Assembly (NCBI GenBank): GCA_965216905.1
Contig: OZ244213.1
Coordinates: forward strand, 124,001 to 188,000
Reading direction: 5' to 3'
DNA: 64,000 bases
Source: G965216905 sp965216905
GTDB lineage: Bacteria; Actinomycetota; Acidimicrobiia; Spongiisociales; ZC4RG35
This document shows positions 8,008 to 16,932 of the stretch, in pieces; position 1 is the first letter of the stretch, and the number at the start of each line of letters is the position of its first letter. The translations under genes and the position numbers were made by a program. The notes beneath the pieces were generated by a model. That model saw only the letters and a list, made by a program, of their open reading frames with translations. It ran no database searches and was not told the DNA's origin.

Positions 8008-9066
8008 ATGGACCTGACCATCGGTACCTTCAACCTGAACAACCTGTTCGATCGGTTCAACTTCGCCACCGACCTCGGGTCCTTGCCGGCACGCGACCGT
8101 CGGGTCCGCACCACCTATCAGTGGACCTTCGTCGGAGGCGGCACCGACTCGAACGATCCTCCCCCACAGCTCGACGAGCAGATGTCGTCGACGCCCATCG
8201 TCCGCATCCAACGCAACGCCAACGGGGCGCTGCTCCGCGCCAAACCCGAGCCCGCCGTCCGAGCGATCGCCGACCGGATCGCGGCGATGAACGTCCAGGT
8301 CCTCGCCGTCCAAGAGGTCGAGAACCTCGACGCACTGCGACGATTCAATCGCGACACGCTTGGCCAGACGAGAGCCGGAGCGTACGAGTACGAGGTCCTG
8401 ATCGAGGGCAACGATCCTCGCTTCATCGACGTGGCGGTGCTCTCCCGTCTCCCGGTGGCCAACGTCACCAGCCACCGCCACGAAGTCCATCCGGAGAACG
8501 ACCTTCCGATCTTCGGCCGAGACCTGCTCCAGCTCGACGTTCTGTCTCCGACCCGTAGCCGGCGATTGGTCACGGTCTTCGTGAATCACCTCAAGTCGAA
8601 CTTCATCCGGTGGAACGATCCGGATCCGGATCAGGCAAGACGGAACAATCGCACCCGTCGACGGCGGCAGGCGGAGACCGTGGCCCGGGTGGTCGACGGC
8701 CGCACTCGGCGGGGCGGGCGGTTCGTGGTGATGGGCGACATGAACGACGACCCGGACAGCGAGTTGCTCGAGCCGATGATTGCCCGGCTCGGGCTGGTGG
8801 ATGGGCTGGCGGAGGTGGTCGAGAACCGTCCGCCTCCGCCGAGCCGGAATCCCGAGGACACTCCCCCCGGCTCACGATGGACACACCGATTTCGGCGATC
8901 CAACGGTCCAGATACTTTCGCGCTGCTGGATCAGATCTGGCTGTCACCGCGGCTCGAGGGAAACCTGGCCGGGGCGGTCATCGACCGGCGGGTGGCGTGG
9001 AACGCGTCGTCGCGGGGTGTGGGTAGCGACCACGATCCGGTGTGGGTGAACCTCACCGGCCTCTGA
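8008..9066 (+). CDS. Endonuclease/exonuclease/phosphatase-family protein
   Basis: 352 residues, preceded by GAGGGAG. EEP-family catalytic motifs are in order: TFNLNNLFD, VLAVQEVENLD (metal Glu), VFVNHLKSNF, VMGDMNDDPDSELL, and the C-terminal SDHDPVWVNL with the catalytic Asp-His. No signal peptide or membrane segment is visible, so it is probably cytoplasmic or exported by a non-obvious route. The fold covers DNases, phosphodiesterases and lipid phosphatases, so the substrate cannot be assigned. It is divergent from the fusion gene. Confidence 0.85.
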   Translation: MDLTIGTFNLNNLFDRFNFATDLGSLPARDRRVRTTYQWTFVGGGTDSNDPPPQLDEQMSSTPIVRIQRNANGALLRAKPEPAVRAIADRIAAMNVQVLAVQEVENLDALRRFNRDTLGQTRAGAYEYEVLIEGNDPRFIDVAVLSRLPVANVTSHRHEVHPENDLPIFGRDLLQLDVLSPTRSRRLVTVFVNHLKSNFIRWNDPDPDQARRNNRTRRRRQAETVARVVDGRTRRGGRFVVMGDMNDDPDSELLEPMIARLGLVDGLAEVVENRPPPPSRNPEDTPPGSRWTHRFRRSNGPDTFALLDQIWLSPRLEGNLAGAVIDRRVAWNASSRGVGSDHDPVWVNLTGL

Positions 9067-9078
9067 CCGGACACGATC

Positions 9079-10359
9079 TCAATTGGTGGAGATCACTCTC
9101 AACACCGTGTCTTGGGTGAGCACATACATCTCGCCGGACCCATCCACGCCGAACGAGAGCACCTGTCCGGGGACTCCCACGTCGACCGTCCAGTCACGGA
9201 CGTCGACGGTCGATCCTTCCTCGTTCCGGAAGCTGCGGAGGTAACCACCGCAGAAGTCCGAGTAGAAGTAGTGGCCGTCGAGCGCGGGGATCGCCTCACC
9301 CCGGTACACGACGCCGCCGGTGATCGAGCAGGATCCTCCGTCACCGTGCTCGACCTCGATCACCGGGACGATCGTCCCGTCGACATCACACCCGGTGGCC
9401 GGCTGGAAGCAATGGAGGCCTTCGGTGATCGGCCAGCCGTAGTTGAGGCCTGGCTCGAGGGAGGTGACGCTCACCTCTTCGTACGCGTTCTGACCGACGT
9501 CGGCGACGTAGATCTCGTCACCGTCGATCCAGAACCGCCACGGGTTGCGAAGTCCGGTGGCGTGGACCGTCGCCTCGCCGGTGTCGACGTCGAGCCGGAC
9601 GAGGCTGCCGAGCAGGGTGGAGCCATCCTGGGCCTGACCGAATTGGTCGCCGCCTCCGCCACCGTCGCCCAAACCCACGTAGAGCGCCCCATCCGGCCCG
9701 AACTGGATCATCCCGCCGTTGTGATTGGAGGCCGGTTGATCGACGGTGAGCAAGACCTGCTCCGACTCCGGGTGGGCGATCCCCAGATCATCCAGGCCGA
9801 ACTCGCTGATGGTGGTGGCCCCGTCGGCCGCCGCCGAGTAGTGCACGAACATCCGGTTCGGATGCGCGGGGTGAACGGCCAAGCCCAGCAGTCCGCGTTC
9901 GCCGGAGTTCTGAATGGAGGACGAGAGGTCGACCACGACCGCTCCGAGTCCATCGTCGGTCAGCTGTCGGATGATCCCCGCCTTGGTCGCCAACAACACA
10001 GTGTCTGCGCCGGGGATCGGCGTCATCATGATCGGTTGATCGATCCCCTCGACCACCAGCTCATACTGCAGTCGCACGTCCGCTGCCGACGGCGCATCCT
10101 CGGTGGAGACCGGTTCGGTCGGCGCCGGTGCCGTGCTCGGGGTGCTCTCGGTTTGGGTGGTCGGCGCCCCGGCGGTGCCGGTGGTCGTTCCGGAGGTTGT
10201 CGAGGTTCGATCGTCGGCGGGTGCGCGCCCGATTCCATCGATCAGGCTGGTGCCGGACGCATCCACTTCCGTGGGCTCGGTCTCCGAGGAAGTCGGAACG
10301 GCCACACAGGCTCCCACCACCAACGCCAAGAACGCCACCACGACTCGGTTGCTCCGCAT
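9079..10359 (-). CDS. PQQ-type glucose/sorbosone dehydrogenase-like lipoprotein
   Basis: 426 residues with a lipoprotein signal (VVVAFLALVVGAC), a Thr/Pro/Ser-rich linker to about residue 95, then a six-bladed propeller of the GSDH family (RGLLGLAVHP, ASNHNGGMIQFGPDGALYV, GLRNPWRFWID, ALDGHYFYSDFCGGYLRSF). The product is extracytoplasmic and probably oxidises an aldose or binds a sugar; whether it holds PQQ cannot be judged by eye. TACGCT 8 bases upstream and the lipoprotein signal fix the start at ATG 10359. It converges with the EEP gene, 12 bp apart. Confidence 0.83.
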   Translation of the reverse strand: MRSNRVVVAFLALVVGACVAVPTSSETEPTEVDASGTSLIDGIGRAPADDRTSTTSGTTTGTAGAPTTQTESTPSTAPAPTEPVSTEDAPSAADVRLQYELVVEGIDQPIMMTPIPGADTVLLATKAGIIRQLTDDGLGAVVVDLSSSIQNSGERGLLGLAVHPAHPNRMFVHYSAAADGATTISEFGLDDLGIAHPESEQVLLTVDQPASNHNGGMIQFGPDGALYVGLGDGGGGGDQFGQAQDGSTLLGSLVRLDVDTGEATVHATGLRNPWRFWIDGDEIYVADVGQNAYEEVSVTSLEPGLNYGWPITEGLHCFQPATGCDVDGTIVPVIEVEHGDGGSCSITGGVVYRGEAIPALDGHYFYSDFCGGYLRSFRNEEGSTVDVRDWTVDVGVPGQVLSFGVDGSGEMYVLTQDTVLRVISTN

Positions 10360-10367
10360 GGGCGGGG

Positions 10368-10373
10368 AGCGTA
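10368..10373 (-). promoter_or_regulatory. -10 hexamer TACGCT, leaderless type
   Basis: Ends 8 bases before the ATG of the sugar dehydrogenase lipoprotein. Confidence 0.45.
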
Positions 10374-10431
10374 GGGCGACCTCATGGCTATCGATGGGGC
10401 CACGGTCGCCGCCGCCGGTGAGTCGACCGCG

Positions 10432-10437
10432 TAGGAT
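10432..10437 (+). promoter_or_regulatory. -10 hexamer TAGGAT, leaderless type
   Basis: Ends 7 bases before GTG 10445 and supports that start over in-frame upstream codons. Confidence 0.5.
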
Positions 10438-10444
10438 CGCCGAC

Positions 10445-11785
10445 GTGACAACCGATATTCGCAACGACCGGCGCACCATCTTCGGATGGGCGATGTACGA
10501 CTGGGCCAACTCCGCATACTCGACCGTGATCGCCGGGGCGGTGTTGCCGGTGTACTTCGAGTCGGTGGTCGTGGGCGACGAGGGTTGGCGGGGATTCTCG
10601 GGAGAGTCGCTGTGGGGCTTTGCCACCGGCGGCGCGGCGCTCCTCCTGTTCCTGGCGATGCCGGTCCTCGGGGCGATGGCCGACTACACGGCCGCCAAAC
10701 GCCGGTTCCTCTCGGTGTTCGCCTACGGCGGCGCCATGTTCGCGCTGCTGCTGTTCTTCGCCCGTTCGGGTGACGTGGCGCTCACGCTGATGCTGTTCTT
10801 GCTGGCCCAGATCGGCTTCGTCGCCGCCAACGTGTTCTACGACGGGTTCCTCCCCGACATCACCACGCCGGACACGATCGATCGGGTGAGCGCTCGGGGG
10901 TACGCCATCGGCTATGTCGGGGGCGGAATCTATCTGGCACTCGCTCTTGCCTTCATCACGTTCTCCGAGAGTCTCGGGCTCGACGAGAGCCTGGCCACCC
11001 GGCTGGCCATCGCCGGAGTCGGGATCTGGTGGGCGGTGTTCGCCCGGTTCGCACTGGCGCGGTTGCGCGAGACGGGGACGGCCCAACCGATACCGACCAA
11101 ATACGGGCGTGGTTCGGGTCTCGCCACCCTCACCGCCGCCGGCTTCGGGCGGACGATCGCCACCGCCGCCAAGCTTCGGAACTTCCCACAGCTCCTGCTG
11201 TTCGTGGCCGCCTTCATCCTCTTCAACGACGGCGTGCAGACGACGATCAACATCTCCGGTGTCTATGCCAGCGGGACGCTGGATCTCGACATCACGGTCA
11301 TCGCCGCCACCTTCCTGATCGTGCAGTTCGTGGCTTTCGGCGGCGCGTTGTTGTTCGGCTGGCTGGCGTCGCGCATCGGGACCAAATCGGCCATTCTCGT
11401 CAGCCTCGCCGTCTGGATCTGCATCGCCATCGTGGCGTACTTCCTGCCCGCCGGACAGGCCGTCCCGTTCATGGCGACCGGCGTGGTGATCGGGGTGGTG
11501 CTCGGCGGGACCCAGGCGCTCAGCCGTTCGCTGTACGGATCGATGATCCCCGAGGCCGCATCCGCCGAGTTCTACGGGTTCTTCTCGGTGTTCTCCAAGT
11601 TCTCGGCGATCTTCGGTCCGATCATCTTCGGGCTGGTCACCGACGCCACCGGATCCGGGCGGTCGGCGATCCTCTCGGTCGTGGCGTTCTTCGCCCTGGG
11701 CGCCTTCCTCCTCACCCGGCTCGACGTCGACGAGGCGCGGCGCTCGCGGCTCGATTGGGACATCGAACGGCTGGATGTCGAGTAG
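10445..11785 (+). CDS. MFS transporter, UMF1/Atg22-like family
   Basis: 446 residues beginning with GTG, with about twelve hydrophobic segments. The N-terminal signature FGWAMYDWANSAYSTVIAGAVLP is characteristic of the UMF1 family (bacterial relatives of yeast vacuolar effluxer Atg22). Other family features are ARGYAIGYVGGGIYLAL and the late GGTQALSRSLYGSMIP. The substrate is unknown; amino acid efflux is an analogy only. A distant second UMF1-like gene lies at 18.0 kb. Confidence 0.87.
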   Translation: MTTDIRNDRRTIFGWAMYDWANSAYSTVIAGAVLPVYFESVVVGDEGWRGFSGESLWGFATGGAALLLFLAMPVLGAMADYTAAKRRFLSVFAYGGAMFALLLFFARSGDVALTLMLFLLAQIGFVAANVFYDGFLPDITTPDTIDRVSARGYAIGYVGGGIYLALALAFITFSESLGLDESLATRLAIAGVGIWWAVFARFALARLRETGTAQPIPTKYGRGSGLATLTAAGFGRTIATAAKLRNFPQLLLFVAAFILFNDGVQTTINISGVYASGTLDLDITVIAATFLIVQFVAFGGALLFGWLASRIGTKSAILVSLAVWICIAIVAYFLPAGQAVPFMATGVVIGVVLGGTQALSRSLYGSMIPEAASAEFYGFFSVFSKFSAIFGPIIFGLVTDATGSGRSAILSVVAFFALGAFLLTRLDVDEARRSRLDWDIERLDVE

Positions 11786-11809
11786 CCGATCGCCGGTTCG
11801 ACGGCCGCC

Positions 11810-12280
11810 TCACCGCGCCCGTTCGAGGGTCGCATCGAGATGGAGCTGCAGCGGCTGGCCGACCGCCGCCATCGACAGCCGATACGACAGCCGATCGCCT
11901 TCCACCCGAATCCGGCGCTCGACCTCGGTGACTTCGACGGCCGTCTCGGTGCGACCCACCAGCGTCGATCGCAGAGACACGGTGGTTCCATCGACGTCGC
12001 CGATGTGCGTCTCGACCAGTCCGGTCGGTTGCGCCAGCGCCAACTCGACTCGACCGTCGGCGATGGGACGCAGGTACCCGGACTCGGCATGGAGAGGATC
12101 GTCCGTCCCCGCTCGACGCGTCCGCTGGCGATACCACAGCACCGGCTTGGCTGGCAGCGGCGAGATCTCGATCTCTTCGATGTAGTCGAACGGATCGATG
12201 GTCGGATAGTCGCCGTGTCCACCGCCGCGCCACACACCGGCAAGGAACGCGATCCGCTCGAGGTCGGGATGATGCCCCAT
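11810..12280 (-). CDS. Nitrobindin-like heme-binding beta-barrel protein (DUF1794/THAP4 type)
   Basis: 156 residues beginning MGHHPDLERIAFLAGVW. The family fingerprint GHGDYPTI (in a GVWRGGGHGDYPTI context) is present, with YIEEIEISPLPAKPVLWYRQRT and the C-terminal LSMAAVGQPLQLHLDATLER, whose His is the expected heme ligand. Mycobacterial and plant nitrobindins bind ferric heme and isomerise peroxynitrite. TACGCT 6 bases upstream confirms the start; a longer frame to 12352 exists but lacks support. It converges with the MFS gene. Confidence 0.87.
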   Translation of the reverse strand: MGHHPDLERIAFLAGVWRGGGHGDYPTIDPFDYIEEIEISPLPAKPVLWYRQRTRRAGTDDPLHAESGYLRPIADGRVELALAQPTGLVETHIGDVDGTTVSLRSTLVGRTETAVEVTEVERRIRVEGDRLSYRLSMAAVGQPLQLHLDATLERAR

Positions 12281-12286
12281 TTCCGC

Positions 12287-12292
12287 AGCGTA
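12287..12292 (-). promoter_or_regulatory. -10 hexamer TACGCT, leaderless type
   Basis: Ends 6 bases before the nitrobindin start codon and decides between ATG 12280 and the longer frame. Confidence 0.5.
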
Positions 12293-12359
12293 CCTGGGCG
12301 AGCCACGGGAGGAGGGCGCTCCGCTCTCGACAATCGGAGCCTCCTCCGGCATCGCTTCC

Positions 12360-12365
12360 TACACT
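12360..12365 (+). promoter_or_regulatory. -10 hexamer TACACT, leaderless type
   Basis: Ends 9 bases before ATG 12375. It is the likely promoter for the run lapA-like / flavoenzyme / SNase lipoprotein. Confidence 0.45.
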
Positions 12366-12374
12366 CGGGTCCGC

Positions 12375-12782
12375 ATGGACCCACCAGATCACTCAGACAA
12401 GCCCTCCCCCGAGGAACCCGCCGGAACCGACGCCAAGGGTGCAGCCGACGAAGACCTCGACACGCCGTACCAGCCGGCGCCGGAGCCGCCGCCCGCTCCC
12501 CAGGCACCGCCGATCTCGGCCCGGACGGAGCTGCCGTTCGGGTTGGTCTTCGTGCTCATCCTGGCACTCGGCGTCGGCGTGTTCGCGGTGCAGAACACCC
12601 AGGATGTGACGCTGAACTTCCTCGGCTGGACCGGCCGGTATCCGTTGGCCGTCGTCATCATCGCCGTCGTCGTCGTCTCGGTGATTCTCGACGAGATCCT
12701 CGGTCTGGTCCTGCGGCGTCGGAAACGCCGCCGGCTCGCAGAGCGCCGGGAGTTGGAGCGGCTTCGGCAAATGAGCGGCTGA
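12375..12782 (+). CDS. LapA-like (DUF1049) small membrane protein
   Basis: 135 residues. A Pro/Glu-rich N-terminal 50 residues precedes two membrane helices (LVFVLILALGVGVFAVQN and VVIIAVVVVSVILDEILGL) joined by QDVTLNFLGWTGRYPLA, which is the DUF1049/LapA hallmark. The C-terminal tail is strongly basic (LRRRKRRRLAERREL). E. coli LapA associates with LPS assembly; the actinobacterial role is unclear. It is the first gene of a tightly spaced run, and the flavoenzyme starts 5 bp after its stop. Confidence 0.82.
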   Translation: MDPPDHSDKPSPEEPAGTDAKGAADEDLDTPYQPAPEPPPAPQAPPISARTELPFGLVFVLILALGVGVFAVQNTQDVTLNFLGWTGRYPLAVVIIAVVVVSVILDEILGLVLRRRKRRRLAERRELERLRQMSG

Positions 12783-12787
12783 CCGCC

Positions 12788-14149
12788 GTGACCCAACGTC
12801 TCGTCGTGATCGGCGGCGACGCCGCCGGGATGTCGGCTGCCAGCCAGGCTCGCCGTCGCCGGCCGGTCGAGGATCTCGAGATCCTTGCATTCGAGAAGTC
12901 GGCGTGGGTGAGCTACTCGGCCTGTGGAGAGCCGTACCACGTGGCGGGTGATGTCGATGCGCTCGAAGACCTCGTGGCACGGACACCGGAGGAGTTCGGC
13001 GACCGCGACATCGACGTCCGCATCCATCACGAGGTGATGGAGGTCGACCTCGACCAGCGAACGCTGGAGTACCACGACCACCGGGAGCACCGCACCGGAA
13101 CCGTCGAGTTCGACCAGCTCATGATCGGGACCGGCACGAGGGCACGCATGCCCGATATCGAGGGTCTCCATCTCGAGGCCGTGCACACCCTCCGGACGCT
13201 GGACGACGCGGCGGTCCTGCGAGCGCACGCCGACGGCCCGCCCGGAACGGTCGTCATCGCCGGCGGTGGATACATCGGCCTGGAGACGGCCGAGGCGTTC
13301 GCCCGCCGGGGTTGGCAGGTGACCTTGATCACCAAGGGAGATTCGGTCCTGACCACCACGCTGGACCCCGACCTGGGCAGCCTGGTGATCGACGCTCTCC
13401 GGTCCATGAGCGTCGGTGTCATCACCGGCGAGCGCGTCGAGTGCCTCAATGGCCGGTCGGGACGCGTCGTGTCGGTCGGATCCGAAGCACAGACCATCCC
13501 CGCCGATCTCGTGGTGGTCGGCCTGGGAAGCGAACCGCAGGTCGACCTGGCCGAACGGGCCGGTGTCCCGATCGGACCGACGGGGGCGATCGCCGTCGAT
13601 GCGCGACAGCGGACGGAGGCCGACGGTGTCTGGGCGGCCGGAGACTGTGCGGAGGTTCGTCACCGCATCAGCGGAGCTTCGGTCAATCCACATCTGGGGA
13701 CGGTCGCCAACAAGACCGGCCGGGTGGCCGGGATCAACCTCGGAGGCGGCGATGCCACCTTCCCGGGGGTGCTGGGCACCGTCATCACCCGGGTGGGATC
13801 GACCGAGATCGCGGCCACCGGTCTCCGAACATCCGAAGCTGGTGAGGCGGGGCTCGACCCGGTGGAGGCAACCGCCGAAGGGACGACCATCGCCGGGTAC
13901 ATGCCCGGGGCCGAACCGATGCGGATCCGCATGGTGGCCGAACGAGGCGACGGTCGCCTCCTCGGGGCACAGATCGTGGGAGGGACCGGCGCCGGCAAAC
14001 GGATCGACGTGGTGGCCACCGCCCTCTGGAACAACATGCGGGCCTCCGATCTGGCGTGGGCGGACCTCGCCTACGCGCCGCCGTTCTCCGGCGTCTGGGA
14101 CCTGCTGCACATCGCGGCCCGCAAGGTCGCAGCCGCCGCCGCCCGATGA
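12788..14149 (+). CDS. CoA-disulfide-reductase-like FAD/NAD(P)-dependent oxidoreductase
   Basis: 453 residues from GTG 12788. FAD motif RLVVIGGDAAGMSAAS is at the N-terminus; the second dinucleotide motif VVIAGGGYIGLETAEAFAR is near residue 155; ADGVWAAGDCAEVRH is near 280. The dimerisation domain at the end carries GWADLAYAPPFS-like text (AWADLAYAPPFSGVWDLLH). SYSACGEPY places a Cys at residue 46, matching the redox Cys of CoA-disulfide reductases and NADH oxidases (SACGLPY). Likely role: reduction of CoA disulfides, CoA persulfides or oxygen with NAD(P)H. There is no rhodanese domain. Translation is probably coupled to the downstream gene through an ATGA overlap. Confidence 0.86.
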   Translation: MTQRLVVIGGDAAGMSAASQARRRRPVEDLEILAFEKSAWVSYSACGEPYHVAGDVDALEDLVARTPEEFGDRDIDVRIHHEVMEVDLDQRTLEYHDHREHRTGTVEFDQLMIGTGTRARMPDIEGLHLEAVHTLRTLDDAAVLRAHADGPPGTVVIAGGGYIGLETAEAFARRGWQVTLITKGDSVLTTTLDPDLGSLVIDALRSMSVGVITGERVECLNGRSGRVVSVGSEAQTIPADLVVVGLGSEPQVDLAERAGVPIGPTGAIAVDARQRTEADGVWAAGDCAEVRHRISGASVNPHLGTVANKTGRVAGINLGGGDATFPGVLGTVITRVGSTEIAATGLRTSEAGEAGLDPVEATAEGTTIAGYMPGAEPMRIRMVAERGDGRLLGAQIVGGTGAGKRIDVVATALWNNMRASDLAWADLAYAPPFSGVWDLLHIAARKVAAAAAR

Positions 14150-15009
14150 GTCGCCGACGGAGGTCCGACCGTGATCGACGGAGTCGTGTCTGGGCGGCGC
14201 TCGTCGTGGCCGCCTCGGTGGGGGTGGCGGCCTGCGTTCCCCCCGGATCGGAAGGAGGGCCACCGGATGAGCCGACCGACGCCACCATGGTGCTCGAGGA
14301 GGTCGAAGTGGTCCGGGTCGAGGACGGCGACTCGCTCGTCGTGCTCCGCGATGGCGGGGAGCAGCGCCTGCGACTCCAGGGCATCAACGCGCCGGAGCGT
14401 GACGAGTGTCTGGGCGACGAATCCCGCACCTCGCTCTCTCGACTGGCCGGGTCGCATCCGGCGATCGCCGTCGCCGGCGAGGTGACCGACCAGTACGGTC
14501 GCCATCTCGTCCACCTCTTCGCCGGTGGGGTCTACGTCAACCAACGCCAGGTGGAGGTCGGTCACGCCATCGCCATGTCGGTCGACCATCCGTTTCGCGC
14601 CGAGTTGTTCGAGGCCCAGAAGGCGGCCGAGTCGAGCGAGGTGGGTCTGTGGTCGCCGGCCTCGTGCGGAGGCGGACCGATTCCGAAGGTGACCATCACC
14701 GACGTCGTGGCGAACCCGCCGGGCCCGGATGATCGAGCCATCGACGAAGAGATCGTGACGATCCGAAACGACGGACCCGAGCCCATCGACCTCACGGGTT
14801 TCGTGCTCCGGGACGAGTCGACCACCCATCGCTACCACTTCGATGGGGTTTCGTTGGATCCCGGCGGGGAGGTGACCGTGGCGAGCGGCTGCGACCCCAC
14901 TCGCGGCCGGCTGGCCTGGTGTGCGTCGACGCCGGTCTGGAACAACCAGGGGGACACCGTGATCCTGCTGGATCGCGCCGGGCGGATCGCCGCACTCGCC
15001 CGCACGTGA
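14146..15009 (+). CDS. Lipoprotein with thermonuclease (SNase) and lamin-tail-like domains
   Basis: 287 residues. Signal ends at VAASVGVAAC, a probable lipobox. Residues about 48-170 are an SNase fold (VVRVEDGDSLVVL, LRLQGINAPERDECLG, DQYGRHLVHLFAGGVYVN, EVGLW), retaining the Arg and Glu of the active site and Arg in YGRHL. Residues about 178-287 look like a lamin-tail domain (VTITDVVANPPG, EEIVTIRNDG, IDLTGFVLRDES, NNQGDTVILLD), often fused to secreted nucleases. It is predicted to be an extracellular or envelope-anchored nuclease. The start overlaps the preceding stop (ATGA). Confidence 0.83.
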   Translation: MSRRRRSDRDRRSRVWAALVVAASVGVAACVPPGSEGGPPDEPTDATMVLEEVEVVRVEDGDSLVVLRDGGEQRLRLQGINAPERDECLGDESRTSLSRLAGSHPAIAVAGEVTDQYGRHLVHLFAGGVYVNQRQVEVGHAIAMSVDHPFRAELFEAQKAAESSEVGLWSPASCGGGPIPKVTITDVVANPPGPDDRAIDEEIVTIRNDGPEPIDLTGFVLRDESTTHRYHFDGVSLDPGGEVTVASGCDPTRGRLAWCASTPVWNNQGDTVILLDRAGRIAALART

Positions 15010-15043
15010 CCTACGATTGGGGTCCCCAGAACCAGGAGACAGC

Positions 15044-15661
15044 GTGGGCTTCATCGAAGGACTCAAAGAAGTGTTCGGAAAGGCGAAGAAGGAGGCAGCC
15101 GACATCGGCGAGAAGGCCGGACCTGTTGTCGAGAAGGCCCGTGAAGCCGCCGGTGAGGTGTTCGAGAAGGTCAAAGAAGAGGCCGGCGACATCGCAGAAC
15201 GGGCCAAGCCGGTCGTCGACCAGGCCAAGGAGGCCTCGCGAGACACCTTCGACAAGGTCAAAGAGGTGGTCGGCGAGGCTCGCGAGAAGGGTGGCGAGAC
15301 CATCGCCGGCGCCAAAGAGAAGGCGGATGCGGCCAATCAGTCCGCCCACGAGACGATGGAAGCCGCTGTCGAAGAGGTGCGGGAAGCGGGCGGCGACGTC
15401 CGCGACCTCGGCTCGGACGCCGTCGACAACGCCCAAGACGCCGCCGCAGACGCCAAAGACGCAGTCACCGACGCCGCCACGGACGCCAAAGACGCGGTAA
15501 CCGACGCCGTCGACAACGCCCAAGACGCCGCCGCAGACGCCGTCGACAACGCCCAGGACGCCGCCGCAGACGCCAAAGACGCAGCCACCGATGCGGCCGA
15601 CAACGCTCAAGGTCGGGTCGATCGGGCCGCCGACGACCTCCGCGACACGCTGGGCAACTGA
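15044..15661 (+). CDS. Ala/Asp/Lys-rich helical repeat (LEA-like) protein
   Basis: 205 residues from GTG 15044, seven bases after AGGAG (15033-15037). The whole protein is predicted amphipathic helix: N-terminal KAKKEAADIGEKAG and VKEEAGDIAERAK units, then repeated DAVDNAQDAAADAKDA units from about residue 125. No enzyme motif or signal is present. It resembles LEA/apolipophorin-like stress proteins by composition only, so no function is claimed. TACGAT at 15012 may be its -10. Its TGA overlaps the ATG of the aminotransferase by one base. Confidence 0.72.
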   Translation: MGFIEGLKEVFGKAKKEAADIGEKAGPVVEKAREAAGEVFEKVKEEAGDIAERAKPVVDQAKEASRDTFDKVKEVVGEAREKGGETIAGAKEKADAANQSAHETMEAAVEEVREAGGDVRDLGSDAVDNAQDAAADAKDAVTDAATDAKDAVTDAVDNAQDAAADAVDNAQDAAADAKDAATDAADNAQGRVDRAADDLRDTLGN

Positions 15662-16857
15662 TGTCGGAGCCGGCTGCCTCAGCGGTCTCGCGGAGGCTGG
15701 GATCGATCGAGAAGTCGGCGACGATGGCCATCAGCGACCGAGCGCGCCAGCTCAAGGCCGAGGGCAAGGATGTCATCTCCTACGGTGCTGGTGAGCCGGA
15801 CTTCCCGACGCCGGACCACGTCGTCGAAGCCGCGGTGTCGGCGGCGCGTGATCCGCGCAACCACAAGTACACCGCCAACGTCGGCCTTCCCGAGTTCCGC
15901 CAGGCGATCGTCGATTACACCGCGCGATCGGGTGGACCCGAGGTGGACGCCTCGCAGGTCTTGGTGACCAACGGCGGGAAGCAGGCCGTGTTCGAATCCA
16001 TCGCCGCCCTGGTCGAAGAGGGTGACGAGGTGCTGATCCCGGCGCCGTACTGGGTGACGTATCCCGAGGCCGTCAAACTGGCCGGCGGCGTTCCGGTGCC
16101 GGTGCCGACGACCTCGGCGGATGGCTATCGGGTGAGCGTGGAGCAGCTCGAAGCGGCCCGATCCGGGCGCACCAAGCTGTTGATCTTCGTCTCCCCCTCC
16201 AACCCGACCGGTGCCGTCCACTCCGCCGAGGAGACCAACGCCATCGGCAGCTGGGCCGCGGAGCTTGGGATCTGGGTTCTCACCGACGAGATCTACCAGC
16301 ATCTCGTGTACGGCGACGCACGGTTCACATCCATCGCCAACGTCGAAGGGCTCGACTGGGTGATCGTGAACGGCGTCGCCAAGACATTCGCGATGACGGG
16401 GTGGCGGGTCGGCTGGATGGTCGGGCCCCAGCCGATCGTGCAGGCGGCCGCCAACCTGCAGTCGCACCTGACGTCGAACGTCGCCAACGTGTCGCAGCGA
16501 GCCGCCCTGGCGGCGATCAGCGGACCATTCGAAGCAGCCGAGCGGATGCGGGAGGTGTTCGACCGGCGACGACGGACGATGCACGGCATGCTCGATGCCA
16601 TCCCCGGCGTGCGGGCGGTCGAGCCCCATGGGGCGTTCTATTGCTTCCCAGACGTCACGGGACTGCTGGGACGCCAGATAGCCGGCCGGCAGATCTCCTC
16701 CGACCTCGACCTCGCCGCCCTGTTGCTCGATGAAGCCGGCGTGGCGGTGGTGCCCGGTGTGGCCTTCGGGGCACCCGGACATGCCCGACTGTCGTATGCC
16801 CTGGCGGACGAGGATTTGGAGCGAGGACTCCGGCGAGTCCAAGATTTGCTGAGCTGA
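15661..16857 (+). CDS. Class I PLP aminotransferase (aspartate aminotransferase type)
   Basis: 398 residues. Fold-type I landmarks: ISYGAGEPDFPTPDHV, HKYTANVGLPEFRQA, VTNGGKQAVFE, PAPYWVTYPEAVKLAGG, VSPSNPTGAVHS, VLTDEIYQHLVYG, VNGVAKTFAMTGWRVGW (PLP Lys), and a C-terminal Arg in HARLSYALAD. The sequence is closest in style to AspB/Ib aspartate aminotransferases of Gram-positive bacteria. It starts within the stop of the helical repeat gene, so the two are probably co-translated. Confidence 0.88.
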   Translation: MSEPAASAVSRRLGSIEKSATMAISDRARQLKAEGKDVISYGAGEPDFPTPDHVVEAAVSAARDPRNHKYTANVGLPEFRQAIVDYTARSGGPEVDASQVLVTNGGKQAVFESIAALVEEGDEVLIPAPYWVTYPEAVKLAGGVPVPVPTTSADGYRVSVEQLEAARSGRTKLLIFVSPSNPTGAVHSAEETNAIGSWAAELGIWVLTDEIYQHLVYGDARFTSIANVEGLDWVIVNGVAKTFAMTGWRVGWMVGPQPIVQAAANLQSHLTSNVANVSQRAALAAISGPFEAAERMREVFDRRRRTMHGMLDAIPGVRAVEPHGAFYCFPDVTGLLGRQIAGRQISSDLDLAALLLDEAGVAVVPGVAFGAPGHARLSYALADEDLERGLRRVQDLLS

Positions 16858-16932
16858 GCGTTCGCGACACACCACGACGGCGAGTCGACGGGCGGCCAAG
16901 GACGCAGTGCAGGGACGCAGGGTGGAGCATTC

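Noticed and set aside
6453..8558. Plus-strand 701-codon frame
   Set aside because: It is antisense to the kinase/lyase fusion and then in the wrong frame of the EEP gene.
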